Assembly (NCBI GenBank): GCA_902510635.1
Contig: CABXCB010000002.1
Span: 1-55,991, forward strand
From: an uncultured Pelagibacteraceae bacterium
Lineage (GTDB): Bacteria > Pseudomonadota > Alphaproteobacteria > Pelagibacterales > Pelagibacteraceae
Direction of reading: 5' to 3'
Length of the DNA stretch: 55,991 nucleotides
Part shown: piece after piece, positions 38,066 to 46,758 of the stretch
Layout of the letters: every line of letters starts with the position of its first letter
Numbering within the stretch: position 1 is the first letter of the stretch
Program-made: the position numbers and the translations under genes
The notes under the pieces: model-generated
What the model was told of the DNA's origin: nothing
Database searches by the model: none
Seen by the model: only the letters and a program-made list of their open reading frames with translations

Positions 38066-39847
38066 TTAAACTAATGATTTTTGAGGCCTCATATCCTCTT
38101 TTTTTATTCCAGCTACTTTTGCAGGTTTTTTCATTGCATCTCGTCTAAAAGGTTCACCAAGTTCTTGATTTAAAATTACTTCAATGAATGTTGTTATTCC
38201 TTTTTTTTGATCCTCGCATGATTGTTTAATAGCTTTTGTTGTTTCTTCCATTGTTTTAACACTAACTCCTTTTAATCCACAAGCATTAGCAACTTTTGCA
38301 TAACTTAATTCAGGATCTAATTCTGTTCCAACAAAATTGTCATCAAACCAAAGTATTGAATTTCTTTTTTCTGCACCCCATTGATAATTTCTAAAAATAA
38401 CCATTGTTATTTTTGGCCATTCTTTTCTAGCGCATGAACTCATTTCATTCATGCTTATTCCAAAAGCTCCATCTCCAGCAAATCCAATTACTGGTGTATC
38501 TGGACATCCAATTTTTGCACCTAGTATTGAAGGAAAGCCATAACCACATGGACCAAACAACCCTGGTGCTAAATACTTTCTTCCTTTTTCAAACGTAGGA
38601 TAAGCATTTCCTATTGCACAATTATTACCTATATCTGAAGAAATTATAACATTCTCTGGCATACCAGCTTGAATTGCTCTCCACGCTTGTCTTGGAGACA
38701 TTCTCTCACTATCTCTTTCTCTTGCTTCTTTATTCCAAACTGTTCCTGGATCATCATCTTCATGATCTAAACTTGTCAATGTCTGTAACCAAGCAGATTT
38801 CGTTTGGTGTATCAGATTTTTTCTTTCTTCTCTTCCTTTATCACCAGCATTTGAAGATAATTTTTCTAAAATTTGTTGTGACACAAGTTTAGCATCTCCA
38901 CAAATTCCAACTGTAACTTTTTTTGTTAATCCTATTCTATCTGAATTCATATCTACTTGAATTATTTTTGCTTCTTTAGGCCAATAATCTAAACCGTAAC
39001 CAGGTAATGTTGAAAATGGATTTAATCTAGTACCTAATGCAAGAACAACATCTGCTTTTGAAATTAATTGCATTGCAGCTTTTGAACCGTTGTAACCTAA
39101 TGGACCAACTGCTAAAGGATGGCTTCCAGGAAAACTATCATTGTGTTGATATCCACTACAAACAGGAGAGTCTAATTTTTCCGCAAGTTTTTTACAATCT
39201 TCTATAGCTCCTCCGATAACAACTCCAGCTCCAGATAAAATTACAGGAAATTTAGCTTCGGATAACAATTTTGCAGCTTTAGTTATTGCGTCCTCTCCTC
39301 CACCTTGTCTTTCTAATCTAACTATTGGAGGTAGTTCAATATCTACAACTTGTGTCCAATAGTCTCTCGGAACATTTATTTGTGCAGGTGCTGAACCTCT
39401 AATTGCTTTTTCAATTACTCTATTTAAAACTTCAGCCATTCTTGATGGGTCTCTAACTTCTTCTTGATAGCAAACCATATCTTTAAACAAATTCATTTGT
39501 TCAACTTCTTGAAATCCACCTTGACCCATAGTTTTATTTGCTGCTTGGGGAGTAACTAAAAGTAATGGTGTATGATTCCAATATGCTGTTTTTATAGGTG
39601 TAACTAGGCCAGTTATACCAGGTCCATTTTGTGCAATGACCATAGACATTTTTCCAGTTGCCCTAGTATATCCGTCCGCGATTAATCCTCCATTGGTCTC
39701 ATGAGCAACATCCCAAAAAGTTATACCTGCTTTAGGAAATAAATCAGAAATAGGCATGAACGCTGAACCAATTATTCCAAATGCATGTTCTATTCCGTGC
39801 ATTTGAAGAACTTTTATAAAAGCCTCTTCTGTATTCATTTTTGTCAT
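38066..39847 (-). CDS. xsc: Sulfoacetaldehyde acetyltransferase
   Basis: This TPP-dependent enzyme converts sulfoacetaldehyde and phosphate to acetyl phosphate and sulfite, the desulfonation step in taurine and other C2-sulfonate use. The 593-residue protein shows the N-terminal ligase-like region (MHGIEHAFGIIGSAFMPISDLFP, with the ADGYTRATGK segment) and the TPP motif GDGAFGISMNEMSSCARKEWP near residue 460. The GIIGSAFMPISDLFPKAGI stretch and overall length separate Xsc from acetolactate synthases. It leads the minus-strand operon into the sxtJ-like gene and is divergent from suyAB. Confidence 0.92.
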   Translation of the reverse strand: MTKMNTEEAFIKVLQMHGIEHAFGIIGSAFMPISDLFPKAGITFWDVAHETNGGLIADGYTRATGKMSMVIAQNGPGITGLVTPIKTAYWNHTPLLLVTPQAANKTMGQGGFQEVEQMNLFKDMVCYQEEVRDPSRMAEVLNRVIEKAIRGSAPAQINVPRDYWTQVVDIELPPIVRLERQGGGEDAITKAAKLLSEAKFPVILSGAGVVIGGAIEDCKKLAEKLDSPVCSGYQHNDSFPGSHPLAVGPLGYNGSKAAMQLISKADVVLALGTRLNPFSTLPGYGLDYWPKEAKIIQVDMNSDRIGLTKKVTVGICGDAKLVSQQILEKLSSNAGDKGREERKNLIHQTKSAWLQTLTSLDHEDDDPGTVWNKEARERDSERMSPRQAWRAIQAGMPENVIISSDIGNNCAIGNAYPTFEKGRKYLAPGLFGPCGYGFPSILGAKIGCPDTPVIGFAGDGAFGISMNEMSSCARKEWPKITMVIFRNYQWGAEKRNSILWFDDNFVGTELDPELSYAKVANACGLKGVSVKTMEETTKAIKQSCEDQKKGITTFIEVILNQELGEPFRRDAMKKPAKVAGIKKEDMRPQKSLV

Positions 39848-39939
39848 ATTAAAATCTTTCTATATATAAAATTTTTATTTGTTTAAGGACATGATTAATA
39901 TATAAGATCAAAGAAATTTCAAATAAAGAAATCGTCGCT
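39848..39939. promoter_or_regulatory. Divergent promoter gap between xsc and suyAB
   Basis: This 92-bp A+T-rich gap separates two divergent desulfonation transcripts, so a shared regulator of xsc and suyAB would bind here. Several TATA-like stretches (TATATATAAAA near 39860 and TTAATATATAAG near 39896) could serve as -10 boxes on either strand. No clear palindromic operator was seen. Confidence 0.4.
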
Positions 39940-40227
39940 ATGGCTGATACAGATATAATTATTCATGATGAAAAAGATAACGTAGGAGTGGTAGTTATTG
40001 AAAAAATAACCTCTAATCAGGACTGTAATTGTTGGATAATGGAGAATGATAAATCTGTTACAATTCAATCTAAAAACGAGATTCCTTTAGGGCATAAAAT
40101 TGCAATGATTGATTTTAAAGAAGGAGATACAATTTTAAAATATGGTCATGATATTGGAAAAGTTGTCAAAGATATTAAAAAAGGTGAGCATGTTCATGTT
40201 CATAATGTAAAAACAAAGAAGTGGTAG
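39940..40227 (+). CDS. suyA: (2R)-sulfolactate sulfo-lyase small subunit (SAF domain)
   Basis: This 95-residue protein is a single SAF-type domain, found as the small subunit or N-terminal part of UxaA-family enzymes. Conserved features are the [11 protein letters not shown] start, [16 protein letters not shown] near residues 47-62, then [22 protein letters not shown]. With the following gene it would remove sulfite from 3-sulfolactate to give pyruvate. The nearest alternative is the small subunit of altronate or galactarate dehydratase. The adjacency to xsc and a sulfite exporter favours SuyA. It lies 4 bp upstream of suyB. Confidence 0.78.
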   Translation: MADTDIIIHDEKDNVGVVVIEKITSNQDCNCWIMENDKSVTIQSKNEIPLGHKIAMIDFKEGDTILKYGHDIGKVVKDIKKGEHVHVHNVKTKKW

Positions 40228-40231
40228 TATT

Positions 40232-41398
40232 ATGGAAATTCCAAAAAGTTTTTTAGGTTTCAAAAGAGAAAATGGTAGAGTTGGTACAAGAAACCACGTT
40301 GTAATACTTCCAGTTGATGACATTTCAAATGCTTGTGCTGAAGCTGTTGCCAATAATATAAAAGGTACCTTTGCTATACCTCATGCATACGGAAGACTTC
40401 AGTTTGGTGCAGATCTGGAATTATTTTTTGATACAATGATAGGTACTGGAAAAAATCCAAATGTTGCTGCATGTGTTGTTATAGGTATTGAGCCTAAATG
40501 GACTAAAAGAATTGTTGAAGCAATTGCAAAAACTGGAAAACCAGTGGAAGGCTTTAGTATTGAAGGAGCTGGAGATATAAAAACAATAATGACAGCTTCT
40601 AAAAAAGCCCAAGAATTTTCTCAATGGGCTTCTGAAAAACAGAGAGAAGAATGTCCATTAAGTGATTTATGGATATCAGTTAAATGTGGAGAGTCAGATA
40701 CTACTTCAGGAATGGCTGCTAATCCAGCAGTTGGAAATTTAATGGATAAATTAGAACCGTTAGGAGTTCACCTTTGCTTTGGTGAAACTTCAGAGTTAAC
40801 TGGTGCTGAAAAAGTTTGTGCTACTAGAGGATCTACGCCAGAAGCTCAAAAAAAATTCATGAAAACGTGGAGCGATTATAATGATTTTATTCTTAAAGAA
40901 GCAACCAATGATCTTTCAGAAAGTCAACCGACTGCAGGAAACATTGCCGGGGGCTTAACAACAATTGAAGAAAAGGCATTTGGTAATTTTCAAAAAATAG
41001 GATCAAGAAAATTTATCGATGTATTAACCCCAGCCGAAGAGCCTAAAAAAGGTCCTGGATTATATTTTATGGATACGTCTTCTGCTGCTGGAGAGTGTTT
41101 AACATTACAGGCCGCAGCTGGCTTTAATATTCATTTATTTCCAACAGGACAAGGGAATATAATTGGAAATGCAATTGAACCTGTAGTTAAATTAACGGGA
41201 AATCCTAGTACAGCAGTTAATATGAAAGAACATATCGATTTAGATGTATCAAAAATTTTAAAAAGAGAAATGAACATGGATCAAGCAGGTGACGAATTGA
41301 TTAATACAACAATAAGAGCTGCTAGTGGTCGTCTAACTTGTGCCGAAGTACTAGGTCATAAAGAATTTATTATGACTAAGTTGTTTAGAAGTGCTTAA
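40232..41398 (+). CDS. suyB: (2R)-sulfolactate sulfo-lyase large subunit (UxaA family)
   Basis: This 388-residue catalytic subunit belongs to the UxaA/altronate dehydratase family, which contains an iron-dependent lyase core. Family motifs are [18 protein letters not shown] near residue 10, [21 protein letters not shown] near residue 148, and [26 protein letters not shown] near residue 305. Length and the preceding separate small subunit fit SuyAB. Sulfite released here would be handled by the convergent TauE/SafE exporter and the nearby AprBA. An altronate or galactarate dehydratase role cannot be excluded by sequence alone. Confidence 0.8.
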   Translation: MEIPKSFLGFKRENGRVGTRNHVVILPVDDISNACAEAVANNIKGTFAIPHAYGRLQFGADLELFFDTMIGTGKNPNVAACVVIGIEPKWTKRIVEAIAKTGKPVEGFSIEGAGDIKTIMTASKKAQEFSQWASEKQREECPLSDLWISVKCGESDTTSGMAANPAVGNLMDKLEPLGVHLCFGETSELTGAEKVCATRGSTPEAQKKFMKTWSDYNDFILKEATNDLSESQPTAGNIAGGLTTIEEKAFGNFQKIGSRKFIDVLTPAEEPKKGPGLYFMDTSSAAGECLTLQAAAGFNIHLFPTGQGNIIGNAIEPVVKLTGNPSTAVNMKEHIDLDVSKILKREMNMDQAGDELINTTIRAASGRLTCAEVLGHKEFIMTKLFRSA

Positions 41399-41405
41399 AA
41401 AATAA

Positions 41406-42491
41406 TTATTTATTTTTAACTGATTGTATATTTTTTCTTAAATTAGAAAAAAATCTTCTTATTATTGCAGCACCAACACCTAAAATCAAAGCTAAAAAGA
41501 TAGAAAACATTCCATAAAGTACCGGCGTGTTTATAGAAATATCTTTGATAAATTTTGCAAATGGACTTAATTGTTTAATTCCATCTGCATTTATTGCTTT
41601 TATAGTTTGTTCTGAAAAAAATGCATCATAAGCAATTGCTATACCAACTAACAATAATAAAACTGCTAGAATTGTTTTAAATTCTGAGCTGTCAACTCTT
41701 TCACCTATCTTTTGTCCTATCTGAACACCTAAAATAGAACCTAAAATTAATACCATAACAAGCATAAGGTCAATAGATCCATAATTGAAAGCATGAAGCA
41801 CTGTAACTATTGCACTAACAAAAATAGTTACAAACAAAGATGTTCCGGGAATTAACTTTGTTGGCATTCCTATTATATAAATCATTGCAGGAACTAAAAT
41901 AAATGCACCACCAACACCCATTATCGCAGCTATAAATCCTACAACCAGACCAATAATAATTGGTGTAAATGCACTTTCATATAATTTAGATTTTTTAAAT
42001 CTCATTCTAAATGGCAGTCCGTGTATCCAATAATGTGAATGAAGTTTCTTTTTTATAACGATTTTTCTTCTTGCTCTATCAATTTCAGTAACACCTTGAA
42101 CAAGCATAATTGTTCCAATTATTGCTAAAATGTACATATAAGATAATGAAATAACGATATTAATTTTACCTATATCTTGAAAATAAGAGAACGTTATAAT
42201 GCCCAATATTGTTCCAGCTGCACCTCCTATGACAATCATAAATCCCATTTTATAATCTAAAGTACCTTTAAGATAATGAGTTGTAGAACCAGATATTGAT
42301 GTACCTAGAATATTATTTGCTTCATTTGGAACCGCGAATGCTGGTGGAACACCTAAGAAAATTAAAAAAGGTGTCATTAAAAAACCTCCCCCAACACCAA
42401 ATAGTCCTGAAAGAACTCCAACTACTAAACTAAGAATAAATATTAAAGGAAGGTTGACATAAACTTCTGCTATCGGAAGAAAATACTCCAT
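41406..42491 (-). CDS. TauE/SafE family sulfite (sulfonate) exporter-like permease
   Basis: This 361-residue inner-membrane protein has about eight or nine hydrophobic segments arranged as two related halves. Each half begins with a glycine-rich motif: GVLSGLFGVGGGFLMTPFLIFLGVPP near residue 25 and GFIAAIMGVGGAFILVPAMIYIIGMP near residue 185. The loop between halves (residues about 145-170) is long and basic. Members are linked to export of sulfite or sulfoacetate in taurine degraders. It ends convergent with suyB and lies downstream of apr genes, so sulfite is the most likely substrate. Confidence 0.85.
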   Translation of the reverse strand: MEYFLPIAEVYVNLPLIFILSLVVGVLSGLFGVGGGFLMTPFLIFLGVPPAFAVPNEANNILGTSISGSTTHYLKGTLDYKMGFMIVIGGAAGTILGIITFSYFQDIGKINIVISLSYMYILAIIGTIMLVQGVTEIDRARRKIVIKKKLHSHYWIHGLPFRMRFKKSKLYESAFTPIIIGLVVGFIAAIMGVGGAFILVPAMIYIIGMPTKLIPGTSLFVTIFVSAIVTVLHAFNYGSIDLMLVMVLILGSILGVQIGQKIGERVDSSEFKTILAVLLLLVGIAIAYDAFFSEQTIKAINADGIKQLSPFAKFIKDISINTPVLYGMFSIFLALILGVGAAIIRRFFSNLRKNIQSVKNK

Positions 42492-42534
42492 AGTTACTAA
42501 CTATTCTTCTAAAATATTAATGTCAACTACTTGA

Positions 42535-42681
42535 TTAAATATTAAAAAAAGTTCCAAAAAGAATTATTCCCCAATAAGCCACTAAACCAAAATAAAGTCC
42601 TACTTTAGCATTAATAAATGAATTAATATTTGGAAGCTGCTTAACATAAGATTTAATATTTTTATTAAAATTGTTAAGCAT
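42535..42681 (-). CDS. Small single-pass membrane protein in the apr/TauE run, unknown
   Basis: A frame of 48 codons begins MLNNFNKNIKSYVKQLPNIN and ends with a hydrophobic segment (VGLYFGLVAYWGIILFGTFF), giving a cytoplasmic head of about 26 residues and one C-terminal membrane helix. It lies 43 bp before the TauE/SafE exporter and 52 bp after the 116-residue gene, on the same strand. I recognise no family. The aromatic- and glycine-rich helix resembles small accessory subunits of membrane enzymes or transporters, but that is only an impression. Confidence 0.65.
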   Translation of the reverse strand: MLNNFNKNIKSYVKQLPNINSFINAKVGLYFGLVAYWGIILFGTFFNI

Positions 42682-42733
42682 ATGCAGGAATTACACCTGG
42701 TTGTAAAATTTTGCAAGTAGATTTTTAAAAAAT

Positions 42734-43084
42734 TTAAAAAATTGTTGCTCCAAAAACTTTAATCTGATCACCCTCATCTCCTAAGACAAGTCGACCTAAA
42801 AACTCTCCAGGTATCTTGGTGCTAGTCTGTTTATATAGTATCGTGACATACAAGCCTCTTCTAATGCATCCAAATGCCTTACAGCCTTCCGATAATGTTG
42901 ATATTAGTTCGTTGTTAGCCCATTGCTTGCCAAGCTCAACTTCATTGGCTCCATAAAGCATCTGTGATGAAAGGTCTTTGGTAAAACTACCATAGTCTTT
43001 TATATTTGACGATCTTACTAAATTGGCCCAAATTGGTTCAGCAACTTTGATTATTTCTTGGTCAGACTTATCAATAATGCTCAT
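42734..43084 (-). CDS. Conserved-looking protein of unknown function downstream of aprA
   Basis: This 116-residue soluble protein starts MSIIDKSDQEIIKVAEPIWA with an amphipathic helix. It continues with a helix-rich part and a beta-rich end (GLYVTILYKQTSTKIPGEFLGRLVLGDEGDQIKVFGATIF). Two cysteines (EGCKAFGC) lie mid-chain. The helix-then-sheet layout would fit an NTF2-like or nuclear-transport-factor-type small protein, but no family motif is certain. It lies 17 bp after aprA and is probably co-transcribed, so a role near APS reductase is likely. Confidence 0.7.
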   Translation of the reverse strand: MSIIDKSDQEIIKVAEPIWANLVRSSNIKDYGSFTKDLSSQMLYGANEVELGKQWANNELISTLSEGCKAFGCIRRGLYVTILYKQTSTKIPGEFLGRLVLGDEGDQIKVFGATIF

Positions 43085-43101
43085 TTGATTGATATTATAT
43101 T

Positions 43102-44958
43102 TTAAGAAGCTTGTTTTTTTTCTTTTTCATCTACAATGTGATAAACAGGTACCTTTTCCAAAGTAAATTTACCAGTTTTTGGATCTCTTCTTGATACTGT
43201 TAAACAATGCCAATTTTCATCATCTAGCTTTAAATGATCACCTCTATAATAGTAGCCCGGCCAACGAGTTTCCTCACGAAACATCGTATGTTCAGTTACA
43301 CACTGTGAAGTAAGAGCTCTATGTTTTAGTTCCCAGGCACGCATTAGCTGGTGATAGTCTTCAGCACCAACATTTTCCAAATCTTCTTGTAGCCACTCGA
43401 GCAGCTCTAGCCCTCTTTTAAGCATATTAGCATTGGTCATGTAGTTAGTAGCTATACCACCTACATATTCGTCCATAATTCTTTGAAGTCTTTGAAGTCC
43501 TTGGATTGGAGAGATATAACTTGGAGATACTGTTCCACCAGTAATTTCATTTCTTCCGACAGTATAGTTCTCTAATGGTTTATATATAATTTCTTTAAAA
43601 TTTTCACATTGAGCATCTGATACTTTAAGGTCTTCAGCTTTTTTATCTTGTATGTATTTTACTGCAGCTTTTGCAGCTAAACGTCCTTCTGTAAAAGAAC
43701 CAGATGAAAATTTATGAGCACTGCCGCCTACTGTATCACCTGCTCCAAAAAGGCCTTCTACAGTCAACATTCTATTATATCCCCAAAAATATTCTGGAGG
43801 TGAAAGATCTTCTGGACCACTGACCCATGCACCTGAACAGGTAGCATGTGAACCCATAACATATGGTTCTGATGTAGTTAATTCAGGATTAGTATATTTT
43901 GGATCAATATTTTGTGATGCCCATACAACTGCCTGTCCAACTGTCATCCCTAAGAAATTTTCCCATCCAACTGTTTCTAAATGTGGGTCTTGAAAAGCTT
44001 CTGTAGTTACCATATGAATTGGCCCGCCTCCTGCCATTGTTTCTTGAATAAAAGCATGATTACGTAAACAAGTTGGTGTTGGATGATGATCTATATATTC
44101 CCCAACCATTTCTTTAGTATGCTCATACCATTTTTTTTCATAATTCTCTCCATTAGCATTTTGAGTATAAGTTTTTAAATGTAAAAAATATGCACCTACT
44201 GGTCCATATCCATCTTTAAATCTACATAAAACAATTCTATTTTCCATTTGAGTCATTTTAGCACCAACAGCAATTGGTAATGCATAAGCAGAACCGTTAC
44301 TCCAAGGTGCATACCAAGTTCTACCCATTCCTTCACCAACAGCTCTTGGTTTAAATATATGTGATGCTCCACCTGCTGCTACTATTACTGTTTTTGCTCT
44401 AAAAACATAATAGTCTCCAGTTCTCATATTAAATCCTACAGCTCCACCTACTCTATTCTCTTTTGTTTCATCCATAAGAAGATGAGTAATCATAATTCTA
44501 TTATATATTTTATCAGCAGATTTTTTTGCTGCTTCAGCAACAATTGGTTTATAACTTTCACCATGTATCATTATCTGCCACTTACCTTCTCTAAGGTAAC
44601 GTCCAGTTTTTTCATTTTTCATCATAGGTAAACCCCATTCATCAAACATGTGAACTGTTGAGTCTACGTGACGAGCCATGTCATAACCTAGATCTTCTCT
44701 AACCATGCCCATTAAATCATTACGTGCGTACCTGACATGATCTTCGGGTTGATTTTCATCCCACTGCATTCCCATATAACAGTTGATTGCATATAGACCT
44801 TGTGCAACTGCACCACTTCTATCTATATTTGCTTTTTCAACACAAATAATTTTTAGATCTCTTCCCCAATGTCTCGCTTCAAAAGCAGCACCAGTTCCAG
44901 CCATTCCACCTCCAACAACTAGAACATCACAATCTTCAAAAATAGTTTTTTTAGCCAT
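43102..44958 (-). CDS. aprA: Adenylylsulfate (APS) reductase alpha subunit
   Basis: This is the FAD-containing catalytic subunit of APS reductase, which interconverts APS with AMP and sulfite. In an aerobic bacterium it most likely runs in the sulfite-oxidising direction. The 618-residue protein has the FAD motif CDVLVVGGGMAGTGAAFEARHWG near residue 10, IVAAAGGASHIFKPRAVGEGMGRTWY near 190, and GLFGAGDTVGGSAHKFSSGSFTEGRLAAKA near 405, all typical of AprA. It overlaps the aprB stop by 1 bp. No sulfate adenylyltransferase gene is in the window. Confidence 0.95.
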   Translation of the reverse strand: MAKKTIFEDCDVLVVGGGMAGTGAAFEARHWGRDLKIICVEKANIDRSGAVAQGLYAINCYMGMQWDENQPEDHVRYARNDLMGMVREDLGYDMARHVDSTVHMFDEWGLPMMKNEKTGRYLREGKWQIMIHGESYKPIVAEAAKKSADKIYNRIMITHLLMDETKENRVGGAVGFNMRTGDYYVFRAKTVIVAAGGASHIFKPRAVGEGMGRTWYAPWSNGSAYALPIAVGAKMTQMENRIVLCRFKDGYGPVGAYFLHLKTYTQNANGENYEKKWYEHTKEMVGEYIDHHPTPTCLRNHAFIQETMAGGGPIHMVTTEAFQDPHLETVGWENFLGMTVGQAVVWASQNIDPKYTNPELTTSEPYVMGSHATCSGAWVSGPEDLSPPEYFWGYNRMLTVEGLFGAGDTVGGSAHKFSSGSFTEGRLAAKAAVKYIQDKKAEDLKVSDAQCENFKEIIYKPLENYTVGRNEITGGTVSPSYISPIQGLQRLQRIMDEYVGGIATNYMTNANMLKRGLELLEWLQEDLENVGAEDYHQLMRAWELKHRALTSQCVTEHTMFREETRWPGYYYRGDHLKLDDENWHCLTVSRRDPKTGKFTLEKVPVYHIVDEKEKKQAS

Positions 44959-45428
44959 TAATAATAAACACCTTTTTTAAAAGAACTTTTTTCTACCTTT
45001 GGTAATTCTTTTTTTGTATTTAAACCCTCTGGTTCTGAATAAAGAATTTGTGAATTTATCTCTCCTTGGTTTGGTTTGTCACCATCTGCAAGTTTTGGAA
45101 TAAATTTTCCCCATGGTTTTGTTGTTATTGGAGAAACAAAGTCTTTTACAGTCCCATTTCTAAATTTAATTTTCCAAGAGATTGTTCCTTTTTCTTCTTC
45201 TCTTCTAACTCTTACACTATGACCCATAGGAGCAAAGTCAGCATAACCTCGTACATCTATTGCATGATTAGGGCAAGCTTTAACACATGAATAACATTCC
45301 CAACAAAAATTTGGTTCTATATTTTTTGCACGTCTAATCGTTTCATCAATGTGCATAATATCTGAGGGACAGATATCTACACAGTGACCACAGCCATCAC
45401 AACGGGTCATATATACAAAAGTTGACAT
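44958..45428 (-). CDS. aprB: Adenylylsulfate reductase beta subunit (two 4Fe-4S clusters)
   Basis: This is the electron-transfer subunit of APS reductase. The 156-residue protein has two four-cysteine motifs, Cys10-13-16-20 (RCDGCGHCVDICP) and Cys42-45-48-52 (FCWECYSCVKACP), then a beta-sheet tail (RVRREEEKGTISWKIKFRNG) that wraps around AprA. The order aprM-aprB-aprA on one transcript, with a 1-bp aprB/aprA overlap, matches the arrangement known from sulfur-oxidising bacteria and SAR11. Confidence 0.96.
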   Translation of the reverse strand: MSTFVYMTRCDGCGHCVDICPSDIMHIDETIRRAKNIEPNFCWECYSCVKACPNHAIDVRGYADFAPMGHSVRVRREEEKGTISWKIKFRNGTVKDFVSPITTKPWGKFIPKLADGDKPNQGEINSQILYSEPEGLNTKKELPKVEKSSFKKGVYY

Positions 45429-45456
45429 AATTTATTTTAATCCTTTCAAAATCATA

Positions 45457-46257
45457 TTAATAATGTTTTGGATTCTCCCTACTTATACCTAATCCAAATT
45501 GTTTTGGGGCATCTGCTTCGGGTGGCAAATTGTCTCTGGAACCGTCAGCTTCTGCTAAATTTTTCTGTATTGCAGCTCCAGGTTTATAAAACATATGAGC
45601 AAATTTAGACCAATATACTCCTCCAAATAAAACAAGGTTTGATACAATAAATAATATTAAAAATACTTTGTCATCCCATCTATCATTTAAATTTAAAGAT
45701 TGTAAATAGGACCAAATTAAACCAGTTAAAGATGAAGCAACGAGGGCAAGAACAAATAAGTCTGCTTGTATAATTCTAAACCAAGGTTGTGCTTCTGAAT
45801 AAACATCCACTCTTAAAAAAAACCAAAACCAACCTCCTCCCACAACTGTCATAATAGCACCAGCATGCCAAATGATAGGCCAAAAAGATGGAGTATCTGC
45901 AGATGGATTTGAATAACAAAAAATCATTATTGCTGATCCGATCCAGAATAAAATTGTTCCATACATTCCAAGTAGATGAGCCGCTCTTCTTTTACCAGCT
46001 CCTAGTTCAGAAGTTGTAGCTATATCACTTACAATTGTTTTAGAAATTACAGATATTCTTTCTCCAGTACTTAAAGTTTTAGTAGCTGATAATTTTGCTT
46101 TTTTTGCATTTTCAAAAAAATACTTAACATTTTTTTTATGAATAATATCTATAAGGGTACCAACAGCAATTAAAACAATCATTAATACAACAAAAGACTG
46201 CATAAAAATTGGTGACACAGTTTCAGCTAATATTGCAAATGGATTAATAGATAGCAT
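45457..46257 (-). CDS. aprM: AprM-like membrane protein, putative electron acceptor/anchor for AprBA
   Basis: This 266-residue inner-membrane protein has about five or six hydrophobic segments, with histidines placed in or next to them (for example IIWHAGAIMTVVGGGWFWFF and KRRAAHLLGMYGTILFWIG) that could ligate heme as in cytochrome-b-type quinone reductases. It precedes aprBA on the same strand by 28 bp, where AprM takes the place of QmoABC in some sulfur oxidisers. It would pass electrons from sulfite oxidation to quinone. The function is inferred from context. Confidence 0.82.
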   Translation of the reverse strand: MLSINPFAILAETVSPIFMQSFVVLMIVLIAVGTLIDIIHKKNVKYFFENAKKAKLSATKTLSTGERISVISKTIVSDIATTSELGAGKRRAAHLLGMYGTILFWIGSAIMIFCYSNPSADTPSFWPIIWHAGAIMTVVGGGWFWFFLRVDVYSEAQPWFRIIQADLFVLALVASSLTGLIWSYLQSLNLNDRWDDKVFLILFIVSNLVLFGGVYWSKFAHMFYKPGAAIQKNLAEADGSRDNLPPEADAPKQFGLGISRENPKHY

Positions 46258-46351
46258 ATGATTTTTCCCTTTCGAATAAAGTATTTAGTATAGTTAACAA
46301 AATAGATCAACCTTGGAATCTGGTCATTTAGTATCGCCAATATATGAAAAT
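46258..46351 (-). promoter_or_regulatory. Leader region of the aprM-aprB-aprA operon
   Basis: This 94-bp gap between the HIT gene stop and the aprM start is the only sizeable non-coding stretch upstream of the apr genes. On the minus strand it includes TATACT about 40 bp before the aprM start, a reasonable -10 box without a good -35 box, and AAGGG close to the start codon as a ribosome-binding site. No strong hairpin was seen. Confidence 0.4.
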
Positions 46352-46753
46352 TTATTTATTTTTTCTTATATAATGTTGTTTTGAAGGAATTACTCCTCTA
46401 ACGCCACCCTGAGGATTTTCCACATCACCTTCTCTTCTTGGAATCAAGTGAATATGACAGTGCATAATTGATTGGCCTGCAACATTTCCAGAATTAATGC
46501 CAATATTAAATCCTTTTATAGTTTTATCATTACTCTCAACTTTGATCTTAATTTTTTTTATTAGTTGATTACATCCTATAATTTCTTCTTCACTTAATTC
46601 GAAGTACTCCTTTACGTGTCTTTTCGGTATAATTAAACTATGTTTATTTGAAACAGGATATGGATCAAATGTAGCATAAGCAAATTGATTTTCTTCAATA
46701 ATATCATCATTTTTAGTTATACAGAATAAACATGGGTTATTAGGATCTTTCAT
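46352..46753 (-). CDS. HIT family (histidine triad) nucleotide-binding protein
   Basis: This 133-residue cytoplasmic protein hydrolyses or transfers nucleotide phosphoramidates or dinucleotides. The histidine triad is HCHIH at about residues 98-102, followed by LIPRREGD. The N-terminal CLFCIT motif (Cys8, Cys11) is typical of bacterial HIT proteins, which may bind zinc there. DPYPVSNKHSLIIPKRHVKEYFEL matches the conserved family core. It is 5 bp after the pabC-like gene and may share its transcript. Confidence 0.93.
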   Translation of the reverse strand: MKDPNNPCLFCITKNDDIIEENQFAYATFDPYPVSNKHSLIIPKRHVKEYFELSEEEIIGCNQLIKKIKIKVESNDKTIKGFNIGINSGNVAGQSIMHCHIHLIPRREGDVENPQGGVRGVIPSKQHYIRKNK

Positions 46754-46758
46754 AAATG

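Noticed and set aside
38066..39847. Acetolactate synthase large subunit
   Set aside because: The TPP-enzyme fold is shared, but the N-terminal GIIGSAFMPISDLFP segment, the length and the suyAB/TauE/apr context fit Xsc, and no ilvH-like small subunit is adjacent.
39940..41398. Altronate or galactarate dehydratase
   Set aside because: The family is the same (UxaA), but separate small and large subunits next to xsc and a sulfite exporter favour SuyAB. No uronate genes are present. It is kept as the alternative.
43470..43510. Short tandem repeat of TCTTTGAAG in aprA
   Set aside because: It encodes part of the normal AprA chain (Leu-Gln-Arg repeats) and has only about two copies; it is not a regulatory or mobile repeat.
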